NCBI RefSeq assembly: GCF_041296385.1
Contig: NC_091020.1
Coordinates: 27,523,001 to 27,587,000, forward strand
DNA length: 64,000 nucleotides
Direction of reading: 5' to 3'
Origin: Aphelocoma coerulescens
Taxonomy: Eukaryota; Chordata; Aves; Passeriformes; Corvidae
Of this stretch, positions 24,221-36,376 are shown one piece after another. Position 1 is the first letter of the stretch. The number at the start of each line of letters is the position of its first letter. The translations under genes and the position numbers were made by a program. The notes beneath the pieces are model-generated. The model was given only the letters and a program-made list of their open reading frames with translations. It was not told the DNA's origin and made no database searches.

Positions 24221-26713
24221 TTTACCAAAGGGGAGACACTTGCCATTCAAATTCAGATTTCTTGACTTGCAATCTCCTGCATAGTGACTCTTTCACAAAG
24301 ATGCCTACAAGAGTGGAATTTGCATAAGGTTTTCTTGCTGCTAGCACAGGAGTCTTGGGTGCTCAAATTAGACATATTGTTAGCACGGGAAGTGCTGGCT
24401 TCACTGCACAGAGATAAGCAGTGCTTGGAAATATGATGGGTTCTTCCCAAGGGGCCTGGCTGTCAGCTGCTTTTCCTAGATCACTATCAGAGTGAGTCAA
24501 CTTTTACCACCTGCTCTTCAGAACTGAAGGATAAGAAGGAGGCTCCATAAATCCATTACTCTTTCAGAGAAGTATCTCAGGAGCTGTGCACTTTCGGTCC
24601 CCCCACGGGTCCTACAACAGCACCATGAAAAGCCAGCAGGACACATTATTAACAGCCTCCTGAGTATCTGCTAGCACTACATTACCTGGGTTGGTAGGTG
24701 CAAGACCCATAGCACCTGTCCAGACCAAGAACTGGGTTTCCTGCATGGGCAGAGAGGCAATGAGGTCTGTGTGGAGTCCTCACAAAGTGTACCCTCCACA
24801 GAAATAAGGAGGCCCCCAAGTTGCTTTGCTGTGAAACCACCTTTTTTGTTCAGGAAATTCTGATTTCCTCTATTGCTATAAGTAATATTCTCCTTCAATA
24901 GACACCCTTCTGTCAGCAGCACCCCCATATTTAGGCCTTACAACACTTAGGATAAATAAAAAACAGGAAATCAAGACTTTTTCCCCATACTTGCTATGAC
25001 CTTGCTGAACAAAACATATTTTCTGTGTATTTCCAGTTGTCTTTATCCCTTGTCCCATTCATGTCTGATTATGTAGGCTGAAAGGTTTTCTGTGTTTTCT
25101 ACACTATTATCAACTCTCTTTGTCCTGACAGTGCTTGGGGTGTAAACATTGGTGTTAGACTCTATACTTTTGGGATGAATTGTAGGCTCCTGAACACAGT
25201 CCTGCACAGTGTGAAATTGTATAAAAACAGATGCTGTAACAAAAGAAAAAGAATTCTAACAGACATTCTACTTAACTGAAAATGTCAGTGTTTTTTGGTT
25301 CCTCCATTTCCAATGAATCAGCTGATGAATACTGGCAAAAAAAATCATCAGGTTGTAGGTCTGTTGCTGGTCTAATGTAATTCAGGCATCTTCAAAGAGA
25401 TGAACAGTGCATACTACTGGAAAGGATCTAATAAGTTAAAAACCCACCTTTATGTGATATGATGGCTGCTGAAATAGTGAGCATTGCCCTGGGTAAAGGA
25501 ATATTTACCTGCACAGGCATCATTACAAAGAGCTCAGCACATGCCCTTCCTAAACTGATGGACCCTTCAAGCAACTTACACTCTCTGTGCCTTGCTTCAT
25601 GCTTTAAGACAGTGCTTGTCAAGTACATAAGCAAAACTATTTTACACTACACATGATGGCAGTTTTTTTCTTATCACATTTTTTGTGTCCTATTTTTCTC
25701 TTACTAATGAACCTGACAAATACCTCTTTTTTTTCTTTTCAGAAATAACATACAAAAATCTTATTTTCACAGCTGTTCATCTTTCTATGCACCCTGCTGG
25801 TGATAAAAGGTTCAACTACCAGGGAGAGACAATCCAAGTCTCTGGTACCAATGCATTAAATCTTATGTTTTAAATAATGGTTTTTCACCTTGGAAAACTT
25901 CAAGAAAGGAACTGCTGCAGTTTTTGATTTCAGTCAGCTGGGGATGATAAGAGGCAGTGTCTATTTCCACATAAACAGAGAAAAATGAATCTCATTATTT
26001 TTGATGATGTAGCAAAGAAGTAATGACCCTGTGGGATCTTATTACATGGCTGAAAAGTGAATTAACTTTGGCATAACCATATCGAGTGAATTACTCTAAT
26101 GATCTGTTTCCTAACCTTTATGGGTGATCTCATAACAATGCTCTCATAATCTGGGAGTACGCATGAAATCATAAATTGATTTTGCTTTTCAAAATCCAAA
26201 CTTCACTCTCTAAGGAAATCATGGAGACACTTTGTCATCACACTGCTGAGGGAAGCAGTCGTTGCTGTAGGTGATGATGACACCTGTGACAGTGATAAAA
26301 TTGGTCCAAAGCACAGGCATTCACATATCCCCATATGGATGTAAAATTAAAGGTGGCCCTCATGTGAAAGAGGAGGAGGAGTTACTGTCTTCCTCTGACT
26401 GGTCACCTTATTCACAGGACAGGCTGAGGGAACGGAAAAGCGCCTCTGCCCGGAAACCTATTGTAAACATGAAAAGAAAATGACCTGAAAGTTAAAAGGT
26501 AGAAACTTTCCACTTTTACAGGAAAGGCTGGGTTTTTCAGCAGAGAGATCCTCAGGACTTTCTGTTAATCACATCTTCTGAGAGACTTGAAATTGCGGAC
26601 ACTCAAATTCATTAGTCATTTACGAGTTAGAAGATTAAGGTCCAAGTCTCTAATTTTTGTTTTCTGACAGATAAATATTTATCAGAGTTTGAAATAACAC
26701 TAGCTAGGATTTC
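24221..26713. other. Unique non-coding DNA, no gene seen
   Basis: No named repeat. A forward frame at about 26271-26483 encodes 70 residues with a charged tail (a VKEEEELLSSSDWS stretch, then an Arg/Lys-rich end). It has no recognisable domain and no clear splice sites, so it is not called. The rest is AT-rich unique sequence. Confidence 0.55.
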
Positions 26714-26950
26714 TCACTCATCAGGGATCAGAGCAGGGTATAACATGGAATTAACTTCTTGGGGGCTCGGTAAATAAGGTAAATAAGTATCCACATTATA
26801 TTTAAACATGTCTTCAGCGTGGCTGACTTGCACTTGGTCAGTGAGTTTCTGCACGGAGCTAAAGCTCCTTGGAGACTGGCCCTGTGCTTCATTCTGTTTG
26901 CTGCTTCCTTGTCCTGGAGTCTCAACATTACTCACTAAATTTGCGTAACA
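26714..26950 (-). other. Possible terminal coding exon, unidentified
   Basis: On the minus strand an open frame of 78 codons ends at TGA (26714-26716). It begins exactly after an in-frame TAG (26953-26951) whose AG could serve as a splice acceptor: the preceding minus-strand bases include TTACTTTCTCTGATCACATC, then TTTAATTAG. Read from that acceptor the peptide opens with CYANLVSNVETPGQG, has a Ser/Gln-rich middle, and closes with DMFKYNVDTYLPYLPSPQEV and a short tail ending PDE. The composition is protein-like: hydrophilic, Pro/Ser/Gln/Tyr, with a YANL motif of phosphotyrosine type. There is no ATG near the start, so an upstream exon would be needed; a candidate 33-base micro-exon on the same strand lies at 27857-27889. 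I recognise no homologous protein, no AATAAA was found close downstream, and a second frame here is also open, so chance remains likely. Confidence 0.22.
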
Positions 26951-26973
26951 CTAATTAAAGATGTGATCAGAGA

Positions 26974-27013
26974 AAGTAATCAACAGTAGTTCTGTTGTGC
27001 ACTGTGATTACTT
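26974..27013. promoter_or_regulatory. Perfect inverted repeat with TAATCA/TGATTA arms
   Basis: AAGTAATCA at 26974-26982 is mirrored exactly by TGATTACTT at 27005-27013 across a 22-base spacer, which itself contains a smaller ACAG...CTGT inversion. TAATC/GATTA is the core of bicoid/Pitx- and Pbx-type homeodomain sites, so the pair could bind a homeodomain dimer or form a small hairpin. The surrounding 26940-27115 is CpG-poor, motif-rich and non-repetitive. The function is inferred. Confidence 0.35.
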
Positions 27014-27856
27014 CGAGTTGAGATGTGAGTAAATATGCAATTTCAACACAGGGATTTTAGTTTTCTAGCAGCAGGATTAATGAGTTTGGTTTGCATTGGT
27101 CACCACTGACGCGTGAAGTGATGGAAAGCAGAGGTGGCTGAGGAGCAGAGGTTGCACGGAACCCTTGTACATGGCCACACTCACCCTGCTGCTGAAGCCT
27201 CTCCCCTTTCAGATCTTGTTGCTTTAAACAGTTGTTTGTTACAAAATCCTTGATGGAAGCAAGTCTCCTTTTGGAGATTAATTTTCTGGCACCTGTGAAA
27301 AGACCAGCCGTTGGGTGACAGCCTGTCAGATTTTTTAAAACAATCCAACAATAAAGGGCAAAAATACTATGTCTGACAGGAGTAGCAGCAGTGGTTGTGC
27401 CAGGCAGCTAGTACAGCAGGTGGGTTCTGAGGTACTACAGCACCATATGCTGTCTGCCACAAAAACTCTGCAGCAGGAGATGAAACCTAAAACTGAACAT
27501 AACAGAAATGTAGATGAAGTAGTGCCACTGCATGTCCTTAGTGGTGTCATTTTCAGCTGTAGTCAGCACACATTTCACTTGTTAAGGAATGAAGTAATTT
27601 TTATCCTACTTTCACCAAGAAAGAACTGGAGCAGAAAGCAAAGCCAGGAGGAGCCCATGATGGAGCTGGGTATCGAACCTTCTTCTGCACCCCTGGGGTC
27701 CCTCAGCTCTCACACTCACCAAGATGATATTATTTACCAAGAGCTGTTGCTGGCTGTTTGCAAAGATAGACAATAAGAGGACTCTAAGGCAGTAATGTGC
27801 ATTATCTGAGCAGTCCAGGTTTGAAATGCTGGTATTTTTCACAGCACTTTGCTTAC

Positions 27857-27889
27857 CTGCCTGGGAACAATAAAACTGGTAGCAGTCAT
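27857..27889 (-). other. Possible 33-base micro-exon
   Basis: On the minus strand a strong acceptor (TGTTCCTTGCTATTTCAG) is followed by 33 bases that end in CAG, then the donor GTAAGC at 27856-27851. Thirty-three bases keep the frame. All three readings of this stretch are open, two of them as part of longer open frames. It lies about 0.9 kb upstream, on the same strand, of the candidate terminal exon at 26714-26950. Splice-like sequences arise by chance often in 64 kb, so this is a weak pointer only. Confidence 0.15.
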
Positions 27890-29445
27890 CTGAAATAGCA
27901 AGGAACAGCTGATTGCACTGTTGGCCACCATAAATCTCAAACCACTTAAAATAGCACACTCAGCCTGAGCTACAGCTGATCTCTGGTGATAAAATCTGAT
28001 TTCCTTTTTGATCAGTTTCCCTGTGCCTGGAGTGCACAACACGGTGTCCTTCCTAAGGAAAGGAGTGAGACACACTGAAGCAAACCTGCTGGAACATAAT
28101 TTGGCACTTCAAGCACCACAAAGGATGGAAAAAACACTTGGCAGAGACTTTTGCCTGTATTGTGTGTTGGTATTCCACAATAATGATACCTTTGCAAGTG
28201 TCATAAACTACAGTAGCAGGTTCATGGCTGTCACACTCCTCCACCAGAGAGAGCATCTGAATTTCCTTCAGAAAAATCAGTCAAGACTGATGTTCCAGAA
28301 GTCCTCCACTCCAGTCTCATTAAGTTGACTCAGACTATGAGCGGATGATTGATCTTACACTTCTTGTCAACTACCACCGGAAAGCTCTATCATTTTAACC
28401 CCTTCCTGAAGGCTCCCTTTAGTCTTTTTGACTCAATCTGATTACTTTCCTCCTACTTTTCTCCCTTTGCCTGTTGTTCTCTGTCATACAGATGTTCCTT
28501 TCTCTTGTCCCTCTAACTGATGTTGTAGAATAGAAGAGCACTGCAGCAGAGACCTTGCTGTCTACCTTACTGTTTAAAACTGAGTCCACTACAAACTTAG
28601 AGTGCTACCACATTGTAAATGATAAAAATGAAACCACTACTTGACATCCAAGAGACACAGATTAAACTGCTGAGGGAGAGAAGAATGTTTTTTAAGGACA
28701 GAGGGCCATTTCTGATTTTGTTTGACCTCCTCTCAATGCAGTCTGTAGAATATCATGCAATCACCTCCACATTCAGTTCAACATTGTGCTGGAAAACCAG
28801 GACATTTCCTTTAGGAAGTTAGCCAAGTATCAAGATTACCTCTGGGGAAGAAAATACCCCAAAGCTATGTGAGGCTGCATTTTTCAGCAGTCAGGAATAT
28901 ATGGCTACATCTGCAGATGCTAATGATCAAACACACTGCCCTGTGTGCAGCCTTCCTCTTTTCTCCTTATTGCCTCTGCCATACCAGGATTTGAATGGGG
29001 AGGAGAGATATTAATTAACATATGTCCATGTCTAATTCCTTGAGTGAGAAATGAGCGTGATCCAAAGGCATGGGGACAGAGCATGTCAGAGCTGTGTTGG
29101 CCTAGCACTTGGGAACTTCTCAGTTTGTTATAGCCTCAATTTCAAACTACCTCTGTGCATTACATACAAATGGGTTAGATGACTGCAAAAAGAATCACTA
29201 ATTTAAGACAGCAATGCAAATATTTTTCGTATTTAAACGTTTTCCAGTAAAGCTGCATAACCCTTCTATTTGACAGAAGTGAATGCTAATGAGAACTCAC
29301 ATTAGAACCCTTCTGGGGTAAAGAGAGGAGGGAAAATATTTCTATTATTTCACTTTTTTTTGTGGCAGATTAATTCATTACTATGGTTCAAAGATGGATT
29401 AATTGCTCACAGCGCTGGTCTGGACATTGTTTTTTATTCCTTTTA

Positions 29446-29463
29446 TTTTTTTTTTTTTTTTTT
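29446..29463. repeat. Poly-T run (18)
   Basis: Eighteen consecutive T residues, the longest homopolymer in the window, fused directly to a GCT trinucleotide repeat on its right. Confidence 0.95.
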
Positions 29464-29480
29464 GCTGCTGCTGCTGCTGC
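29464..29480. repeat. (GCT)n trinucleotide microsatellite
   Basis: Five full GCT units plus GC, directly abutting the T18 run. If read forward in frame the pair would encode Phe/Leu tracts, but no gene context supports that. Confidence 0.95.
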
Positions 29481-30537
29481 CCAAGTGGCCACTGATTAAT
29501 GCAACAGAATATTCAGCATTGAAAATGAAAAAAATACTGGAGATTATGTACTTTCTGCCTTCCCAAAGGCCAGCTGCTGTCCAGCTCAATTTATCTCTTT
29601 CCTCTTTTCACTCCCTCTTCACCCACAGGTTTCTTCGACATGCTTTCACTTCAGTATATGTTTTCTCTTGCTCCAAGGATAATGTGTCCTCCTCCTAAGG
29701 AAGCCTGGTGAAATAGCAAAATGGATGAACACTTGACTCATACACAAAGTGAAAATCTACATTAGCAGTGTGCATTACAAATGACAGAAAGCCACACTGA
29801 CCATGAAGAATCTAAAATACTCCCTATCCCAACCTTGTGCATGCAGCTTGTGTGGCTGTAGCCACAGCCTGCTGACATGGGCATACTCAGGGTGTTAGAT
29901 CCTCTGGAATCTCAGAGGCTGACTTTTGATTAAGCCAAGTTTCTTTGTAAAAGTAAGTGAGTTTTGTTGAACTTGATTTTGGTGCTCACCTTGCCAGGCT
30001 GTGAGCAGGGCCAAGCTTTTTGTCTTTTGTTCACTTTTGTGTAGCTAGCATTTCTAGCAATGTTCCTCTTCTGTGCAGCACATTGTATATTAGGGTAGTG
30101 ACCTCAGTTGACAACCCTGCTGTCCCTGCAATACAGAAAAAAAAAATTATGCCAACAGAGGGAACAGTAAAGAAGGAAGCAGAAAGGTTAAAAAATACAG
30201 CAATGTTCACTCAATAGATCCAGCTCATGCAGCACTGTGAGACAGAACACGTATTTCTACTGCTTTCAACAGCTTAGGTATGGCTGTAGAAATGTCATGT
30301 AAATGGTCTCAAAAAATGAATATTCTGACTAAGTTTGTTCCATGCCATATATCAAGTTACTGTTAATCACTGATAATACCATCCCTTATTCTCATTTACT
30401 CCTGCAGAGTCTCTCTCTACCAAATAGTGCTTCTAACACAGTTTTCTTCCTTGGCATCCTGGCCCAATTCTGCACTCAGTTTTTTTCCATGCTTCTAATT
30501 TGTCTGTTTGCTGTCAGCTCCCCATTGACAGGGGTAT

Positions 30538-30805
30538 TGGGTCTGACTGGAACGAGCTGATTTTCCCAAGGCAGCCTTCATGGTGCTGTGCTTTTGTATC
30601 AGTAGATGGAAAGGTGTTGATAACATGCCAGTGTTTTAGCTACCGCTGAGCAGTGTTGGCTCAGCATCAGCACTGTCTCTCCAGGGTTCCCCCCATCACC
30701 AGTAGGATGGGGTGGGCATGGCAGGGGACATAGGCAGGACAGCTGATCCAAACTGACCAAAGGGATATTCCATATCATATGATGTCTGCTCAGCAATACA
30801 AGATT
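30538..30805 (+). mobile_element. Degraded ERVL-type LTR fragment
   Basis: U3 region of an avian endogenous-retrovirus LTR, truncated before R/U5. It shares with the fuller copy at 39659-40241 the block CAGGACAGCTGA (30735-30746) and GGGATATTCC (30762-30771) at an identical spacing of 27 bases, followed by TGCTCAG (30787-30793). The left part carries AAGGTGTTGATAAC and GTGTTTTAGCT, which also occur in this LTR family. The TATA region has decayed to CAATACA. No polyadenylation signal, U5, primer-binding site or internal gag/pol/env sequence follows, and similarity stops near 30805. It is an old solo-LTR remnant, probably of a different subfamily from the 39.7-kb copy. The ERVL assignment comes from recalled avian LTR families. 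Confidence 0.85.
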
Positions 30806-31559
30806 CCTCAGGGAAGTTTAGGCAGCCCAAGTGCCCTTCAGCCACTCATTGACAACACCTGTGCACAAAGGCAGCCTATTCTGTCAAAGAGTAATGACCA
30901 AGTAGAAATTAGGCTTTGCAAGTTTGACTAGCAATCAAGTCTTCTAGGCAGGAGCTGAACATGCAGAAAACGGAGCATACTGCAAAGGTGTCAAAGGACT
31001 TCAGGAGTCTGGTGAGACTCAGCCTCCTGAATCATTAGACCTTCCTTATGTGTACAGAGAGGAATTATCCAAGGAACTCTCAGTGCTTTACACTGAGAAG
31101 AACCCAATTTGTGTACTTTGGCAGAGCTCCAAAGAAACAAAAGCACACGGGAAGATGGATGAGGGACACCACAAGGGAGATCACATGGACTTTCCTCCCA
31201 GATATTCCACTGCCTTGATGGGGCTTTGAAGGACATTAAAACTCTGTTCAAAACCTTTCTACAAACCAGGAGAAAAAATATCTTTTTTTCCAAAACAGGA
31301 CCAATCTTTTTCCCCCAAAAAAGTTGTCACATCAGATGAGAAAAAAGAATATCAAAATGTTATTTTGCTTGTAGTTATGCAGGTCATTTAGCCTTTTAGT
31401 ATCTATTAATTATTCTTTTTTTCTAGGCTCATTATAAAATATCCAGCTGATGCTGCTATTCTCAGTCGCCTGAGGAAGATACTTTGATGTTAAATGCTGT
31501 ACTGTCAGGAACATTTACAGAGTTGGCCTTGGATTTTTGGCTTGTGTGTTTTATTTGGG

Positions 31560-31614
31560 TTTTTGTTTGTTTGTTTATTTGGTTTTGTTTTAACTCCCTC
31601 GAATTTAACTCCCT
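31560..31614. repeat. (TTTG)n tract plus 15-bp period duplication
   Basis: A TTTG-rich microsatellite (about 31560-31590) is followed by two exact copies of TTTAACTCCCT starting 15 bases apart (31589 and 31604). This looks like a local slippage duplication. Confidence 0.8.
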
Positions 31615-34600
31615 GTCATGTAGTACGTTGCTTATTTGACCAGAACTGAATTTGCCAAAACTTTGTACTAAAACAAGGGAATCTATTTTTCTGTTCTGTA
31701 ATGGGTTGTTTTCAGCTATTTTTTTAGTCTTTTCAGATTGACCTGCAAAACAACAATTTTCTGATCCACTTCTTCAATGGTAATTGTTCCTGCCTATCTT
31801 AATCACCCAGCACACAGTGTGTGCCTGAGGATTTATTCCAAGTGATTAAGATGATTTCCCAAGGATGTTCCATATGATCCTTATTTGATTTCCATCTCTC
31901 TTCATTTTCACTATTGTCCCCAAAATTACAAAGGTTCAATACAGGTTTTGTTGTTTCAGGATCTTTTTTTAAAGGAAATTATGCTGAGAACTTCTCACTG
32001 CATTAATGCTTCTGATGCTCAAGGATGTTGGTAATTTTTATGTATTGTAATTACAAAATTCTGGTTTGCTAGGAGTTTTGTCCTTTTGTTCCCCCTATAT
32101 AAAATGTTAAGAATAGCAGAAGCACAAATGCACTTCTCATGCATCAGAGTATTTCTGATACTCTACTGAACTGAGGATAAAATCTAATAATAACCTTTGT
32201 CATAAAGCAAATTTGTTCCTCTAGAGAGATGATGAACAAGCTTTTTCTGGTGTGCTATCCGATAACTCAGCTGGTCACAAGGCTTCTGTATGGTCATACA
32301 CCTGGAAGATGAAAATCATCTGCGTTATTCTGAAGCTACTGGTAGAAAAATGGGATATGAAAATGTCACAGCAGAGATAAAAGGATTGGAGAGGTGCAGT
32401 TATAATATCTAGGATAAAATTAAAAGTGTTACCTAATTTTGTGCTTTAGGGTATGAAGTGAACACCCACTTAGTTCAGGAATAAGTCTTTCCTCTGAACA
32501 TCATATACCCTAGAGCACAAATGGTGACTGACTGGAATAGTTGATGACATGGCTGCAATTTTTCATCTTCCTTTGCTGAAAATGCCTTCACCATTCTCAG
32601 ACATTAAATGAACCAGTGGTATCTTGTGGTTCAGAAATTCCCTTTTTTTAATAGCCTTGTCCTTCCTGTGTGCTGATTTCAAGTTGGTCCTGACTGGAGA
32701 AAAGACAATTCTCAGCTGCAAGGACACTTCTGTATCAGTTTGCTAAATAGAACAGGACTCAAATTTCATAACTGATCAGTACATAGCCAAATAAGTGATC
32801 ACTTTGTGTGGGATTTATATATGTGGGCATTTTAGAAGTAGTTTGATCTCTTTTTTCACCTCCTTTCATGTGTGCTCTTGGAAATGCAAAAAAATTGAGG
32901 AATCTTTGAGTTTCTCTGGAGCTGGCAGTTCTACAAAAGTAGGTCAAAATATTTGCTAAATGCAAACCAAAAGACATTCACTAAGATTAATGTGACAAAA
33001 CAGGGTGTCTTTGTCAGAGCCACTCCAGTTTATGACACCTGAAGTTTCGATCCTAAACAGAATGGATGGATAAAGAGTTTCCTTTACTTGCTTGCATGTT
33101 GAGTCCCATTTGTCTGCTAACTAATGCAGAATGCATCAAGAGGGACAAAACCCATCCATAGCATCTGGAAAAGCATCCAAGGTCCAGTAGTTTCACCATT
33201 TTCCTGAATGAGTAGTGCTATTTGAGTGCCTGGGTTTAGAGATATTCTCCAAAAGTTCTTGGAGAGTGGTATCAAAAATCTGAGAATAGGAACTGGCTCT
33301 AAAACAAGCAGCTGTGAGAATTATTAGAGGGAACCACAAAAGGTAAGAAATACCTTTACTTTTAATACATTAACTTTAGTGTGTCCTAAGTAATGCAAGT
33401 GTGAAGGTTCAGACTGTGTTACTGAGTGATAACTCAGTGATACTTGTTCTCTCCACACCACCGTGGCAGCATTGCCTGTAGCTGAAGGAACCTCTGCCTT
33501 TTGGGTGCTATAATCCTAATGACCTAGGGGATCCAGCCCACAAACCATTGTTTAGCCACCTGGGGTTTAAATATAAAATACATACCAAGAGGTATGTAGA
33601 AAAATTATGACTATCTTATTATCCAGATAGTAACCTGGTTTTAGAAAGGTTCTAGTCCTTGGGAATGCCAAGATTGTATCCTCTGGTATCTATTCAAAGC
33701 TCCTCAGTCTAGGCAGTCTGGGCTCAGCTGACACAGCTCAGGAGCTCTCTAGGTCTGTATTAACATTTCAGCACAGCACTTTGTAGGGTAGATGAAACCT
33801 CTGTCACAAATGGGAAGACAAACTCCTCTAAGAGTAATTATTTGAGGTTTCACAGGCCAAAATGGTAGGTTATCATCCTTCTCAACTACTGTTTTTAGGT
33901 GGCATTTGCTCTGCAAAGCAGCACCAAAGTGTTCAAAGCAAATGTTTGAAAAAAAAAATTAAAAAATCTTGGTACACACATGAACTTCCATGTTCCTGTT
34001 GTCTACATGTGGGAGCCTTTCAGTCTCCTTCCTGTTCACCTTTTGTGTCACAAACCTTTTCTTGTGACTAGTGAAGTGAACTAAGCCTGGAGGAGACAAA
34101 AAAATTATAAAACCAATTTATTTCAGAGCAAAGGAAATAAAATGTAATACAGTCCACAACTAAAGTCTTTTCAACTACCTCTATTTATTTCTTATCTACC
34201 TTCAGTAATAATGAATAAATAAAAATTAGGCAGGAACCATACCCTTTCTCAAAAAACAGAATCAGTCATTCTCTGTGCTGATGCAACTAAGAAACATAAA
34301 ACTGATGTAAAGGAACAACAGACACTATTTTTTTCTTCTAAAGAGTTATTTTCTTGCGATGGAAGCCAATTAGTGTTGTTCTCTGAAGAAACATGAAAAC
34401 ATCAGAGAGAACATTTTTTGTCTGAAAAGAAACAAAAAGAGTGAAAATAATCTGATCTAGAAAGACATTTTCATCTGCCTTCAAAAAATGTAGTGAGACA
34501 GAAAAAGAGACTACTGTAGCTTTCCTGAAACATAATGCAACTTTACTCTGGAAAATCTTGGAGTTCTGATTTCTTCCATTAATCTAATCTACTGAAAATG

Positions 34601-36362
34601 TTCTGTTTCAGACAGTGTCTCACTTTGCCAAAATTTTCCTGCTGAATTATTTCCTTTAAACAGTGACGAAAAGATGCTTCAAGCATTGCTGTCTGTTGAG
34701 ATCAGGAGTTCAGGTAGGAAGAAGTGTTTATTTTTTTCAAAAGTTCTTGCAGGAAGACTGTTGCTTGTCTTCATTTTGAAGTGGTTTTTTTGCTCTTCTG
34801 GGATACAGCTTCCTCTCTCCTCAAAAGATTCCTGTTTGCATTAGAGTAGCCTTGAAGACAAATGTGACCCTGCTCTGGGAGAAGCCTTAGATCTTGCCTT
34901 GGGAAATGGAAAGGCACCAAGACTCCATCGAGCTGTGCTCCTGTCCTTGTGCAAACGTCTATCATGGCCTGACACAGTCAGGCACTGCTGCTTCACTGTC
35001 AGCCCTGAGGGGACAGAATGAGTCTTAGAACGATGAGGTAAGCAGTGTATCTGTGCAAACAAACATTTGAATTGATATTTGAACAGGCAAAAACTGGAAA
35101 ATTTTGCAAACAAAACCAGAAGGAACATTGGAGATGCACGGCGCCAGGGGAATGGCTCCTCTGTGGAACTCCCTGGGCACCAGCTGGCAGGAGAGAGGCA
35201 TCATGAGATGGAGACATGAAAGAAGGCACAACACTTTCAAAATTTCCACAAACATCCAGGGGGCATTCTTAGTGTCCAGGGACAAATTCCAGTTTGGACA
35301 GCCTGCCAAATGCTGTCATAAAGGAAGAAATACCAAACTAACCATGTAAGCAAGCTCTTCCTGCAGCTCAACGGGAAGTTTTGTGAGAGAGAGACCTAAT
35401 TGCCATGAAATACCATAATTTATTTGGTGCAACAGTTGAGAGTCAGACAAGCAAAGAGAAGACACTAAATTCTCCAGGTACTGAACTGCAGAGGAAGATG
35501 ATCAGCAAATTCCAGCGAGCTTCAAGTGATGAAGTTGACATGTTTTAGGGAATTAGCACCTGATATCTGGAAATTATAAACACATTATTGAAAGGCAAGA
35601 GCTGGCTGTATTCTTTCCACTGTCCTGCTAATACAGAATAAAAAGGGGAATTAATCTTGTCATGCCTGGTTGACCGTGACCTTTTCTTTTTTTTTTCTAT
35701 ATGACTTGTTTGCTTATCGAGATTTTTGAAGCATATTAACCACCTACATTTTTTGGCAACAGAGAGGTTGTCCTGATTTATTTGCACTGATAGCTGGCCC
35801 GCTGCTGAAGTCCTTTATTTGGAAAGAATCAGCCTTAAAAAGCTGATGGTGTCAGTAAGAGAAATCTTGTATTTTTGTTTTTTCCTTTAGAATGTGAGAG
35901 CATCCAATTTATCACTACAGAATTTATGTGATCTTCTTGATCTTCCCTCTGTTTTAAAAGACTCTGACTTTTAAAATATAATGTAAAAACTTGCTAAGGT
36001 ATTTGCAGCATAAAAGAAGTCAGACCTGTGGCAGCACTGACAGATCAATGGACTTGAATAAAATCACCATAAAAGTAGCATAAATACTTTTAGCATGAAA
36101 GTAGCTTAGGCCAAACAAGACCAGTGGCTTCCTTGATGATCCATGATCCATGTTGAAGCCATAATCATCAAATTACGGGTGATATCCATAATTTTGTTCC
36201 AGGGACCATTTGTTCTCAGAGTTATAGCTATGACAAAATATCTTCCGTGCATCTCCCTACAGCAGAGATCTAAAGCCCTCTATAGGCAGAGATGACTTTA
36301 CAAGGAATTTCTTGTTTTGAGAAACTAAATACACTTGTCAGCACACTAACATTTTAGTTCAA

Positions 36363-36376
36363 TTTTTTTTTTTTTT
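36363..36376. repeat. Poly-T run (14)
   Basis: Fourteen consecutive T residues in unique sequence. Confidence 0.9.

Larger units (their letters stand above)
27014..30537. other. Unique non-coding DNA with T18/(GCT)n tract
   Basis: Includes a 135-codon forward frame at 27369-27776 with no recognisable domain and a weak start context, a candidate minus-strand micro-exon at 27857-27889, and the composite T18/(GCT)n repeat at 29446-29480. No named mobile element was seen before the LTR that starts near 30538. Confidence 0.5.

Noticed and set aside
26271..26483. 70-residue charged forward frame
   Set aside because: Acidic then basic composition is suggestive, but there is no splice acceptor, homology or conservation evidence.
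27369..27776. 135-codon forward frame beginning MSDRSSSSG
   Set aside because: Starts with an ATG and looks superficially protein-like, but no family match, no good Kozak context and no domain; its second half is low in recognisable structure.
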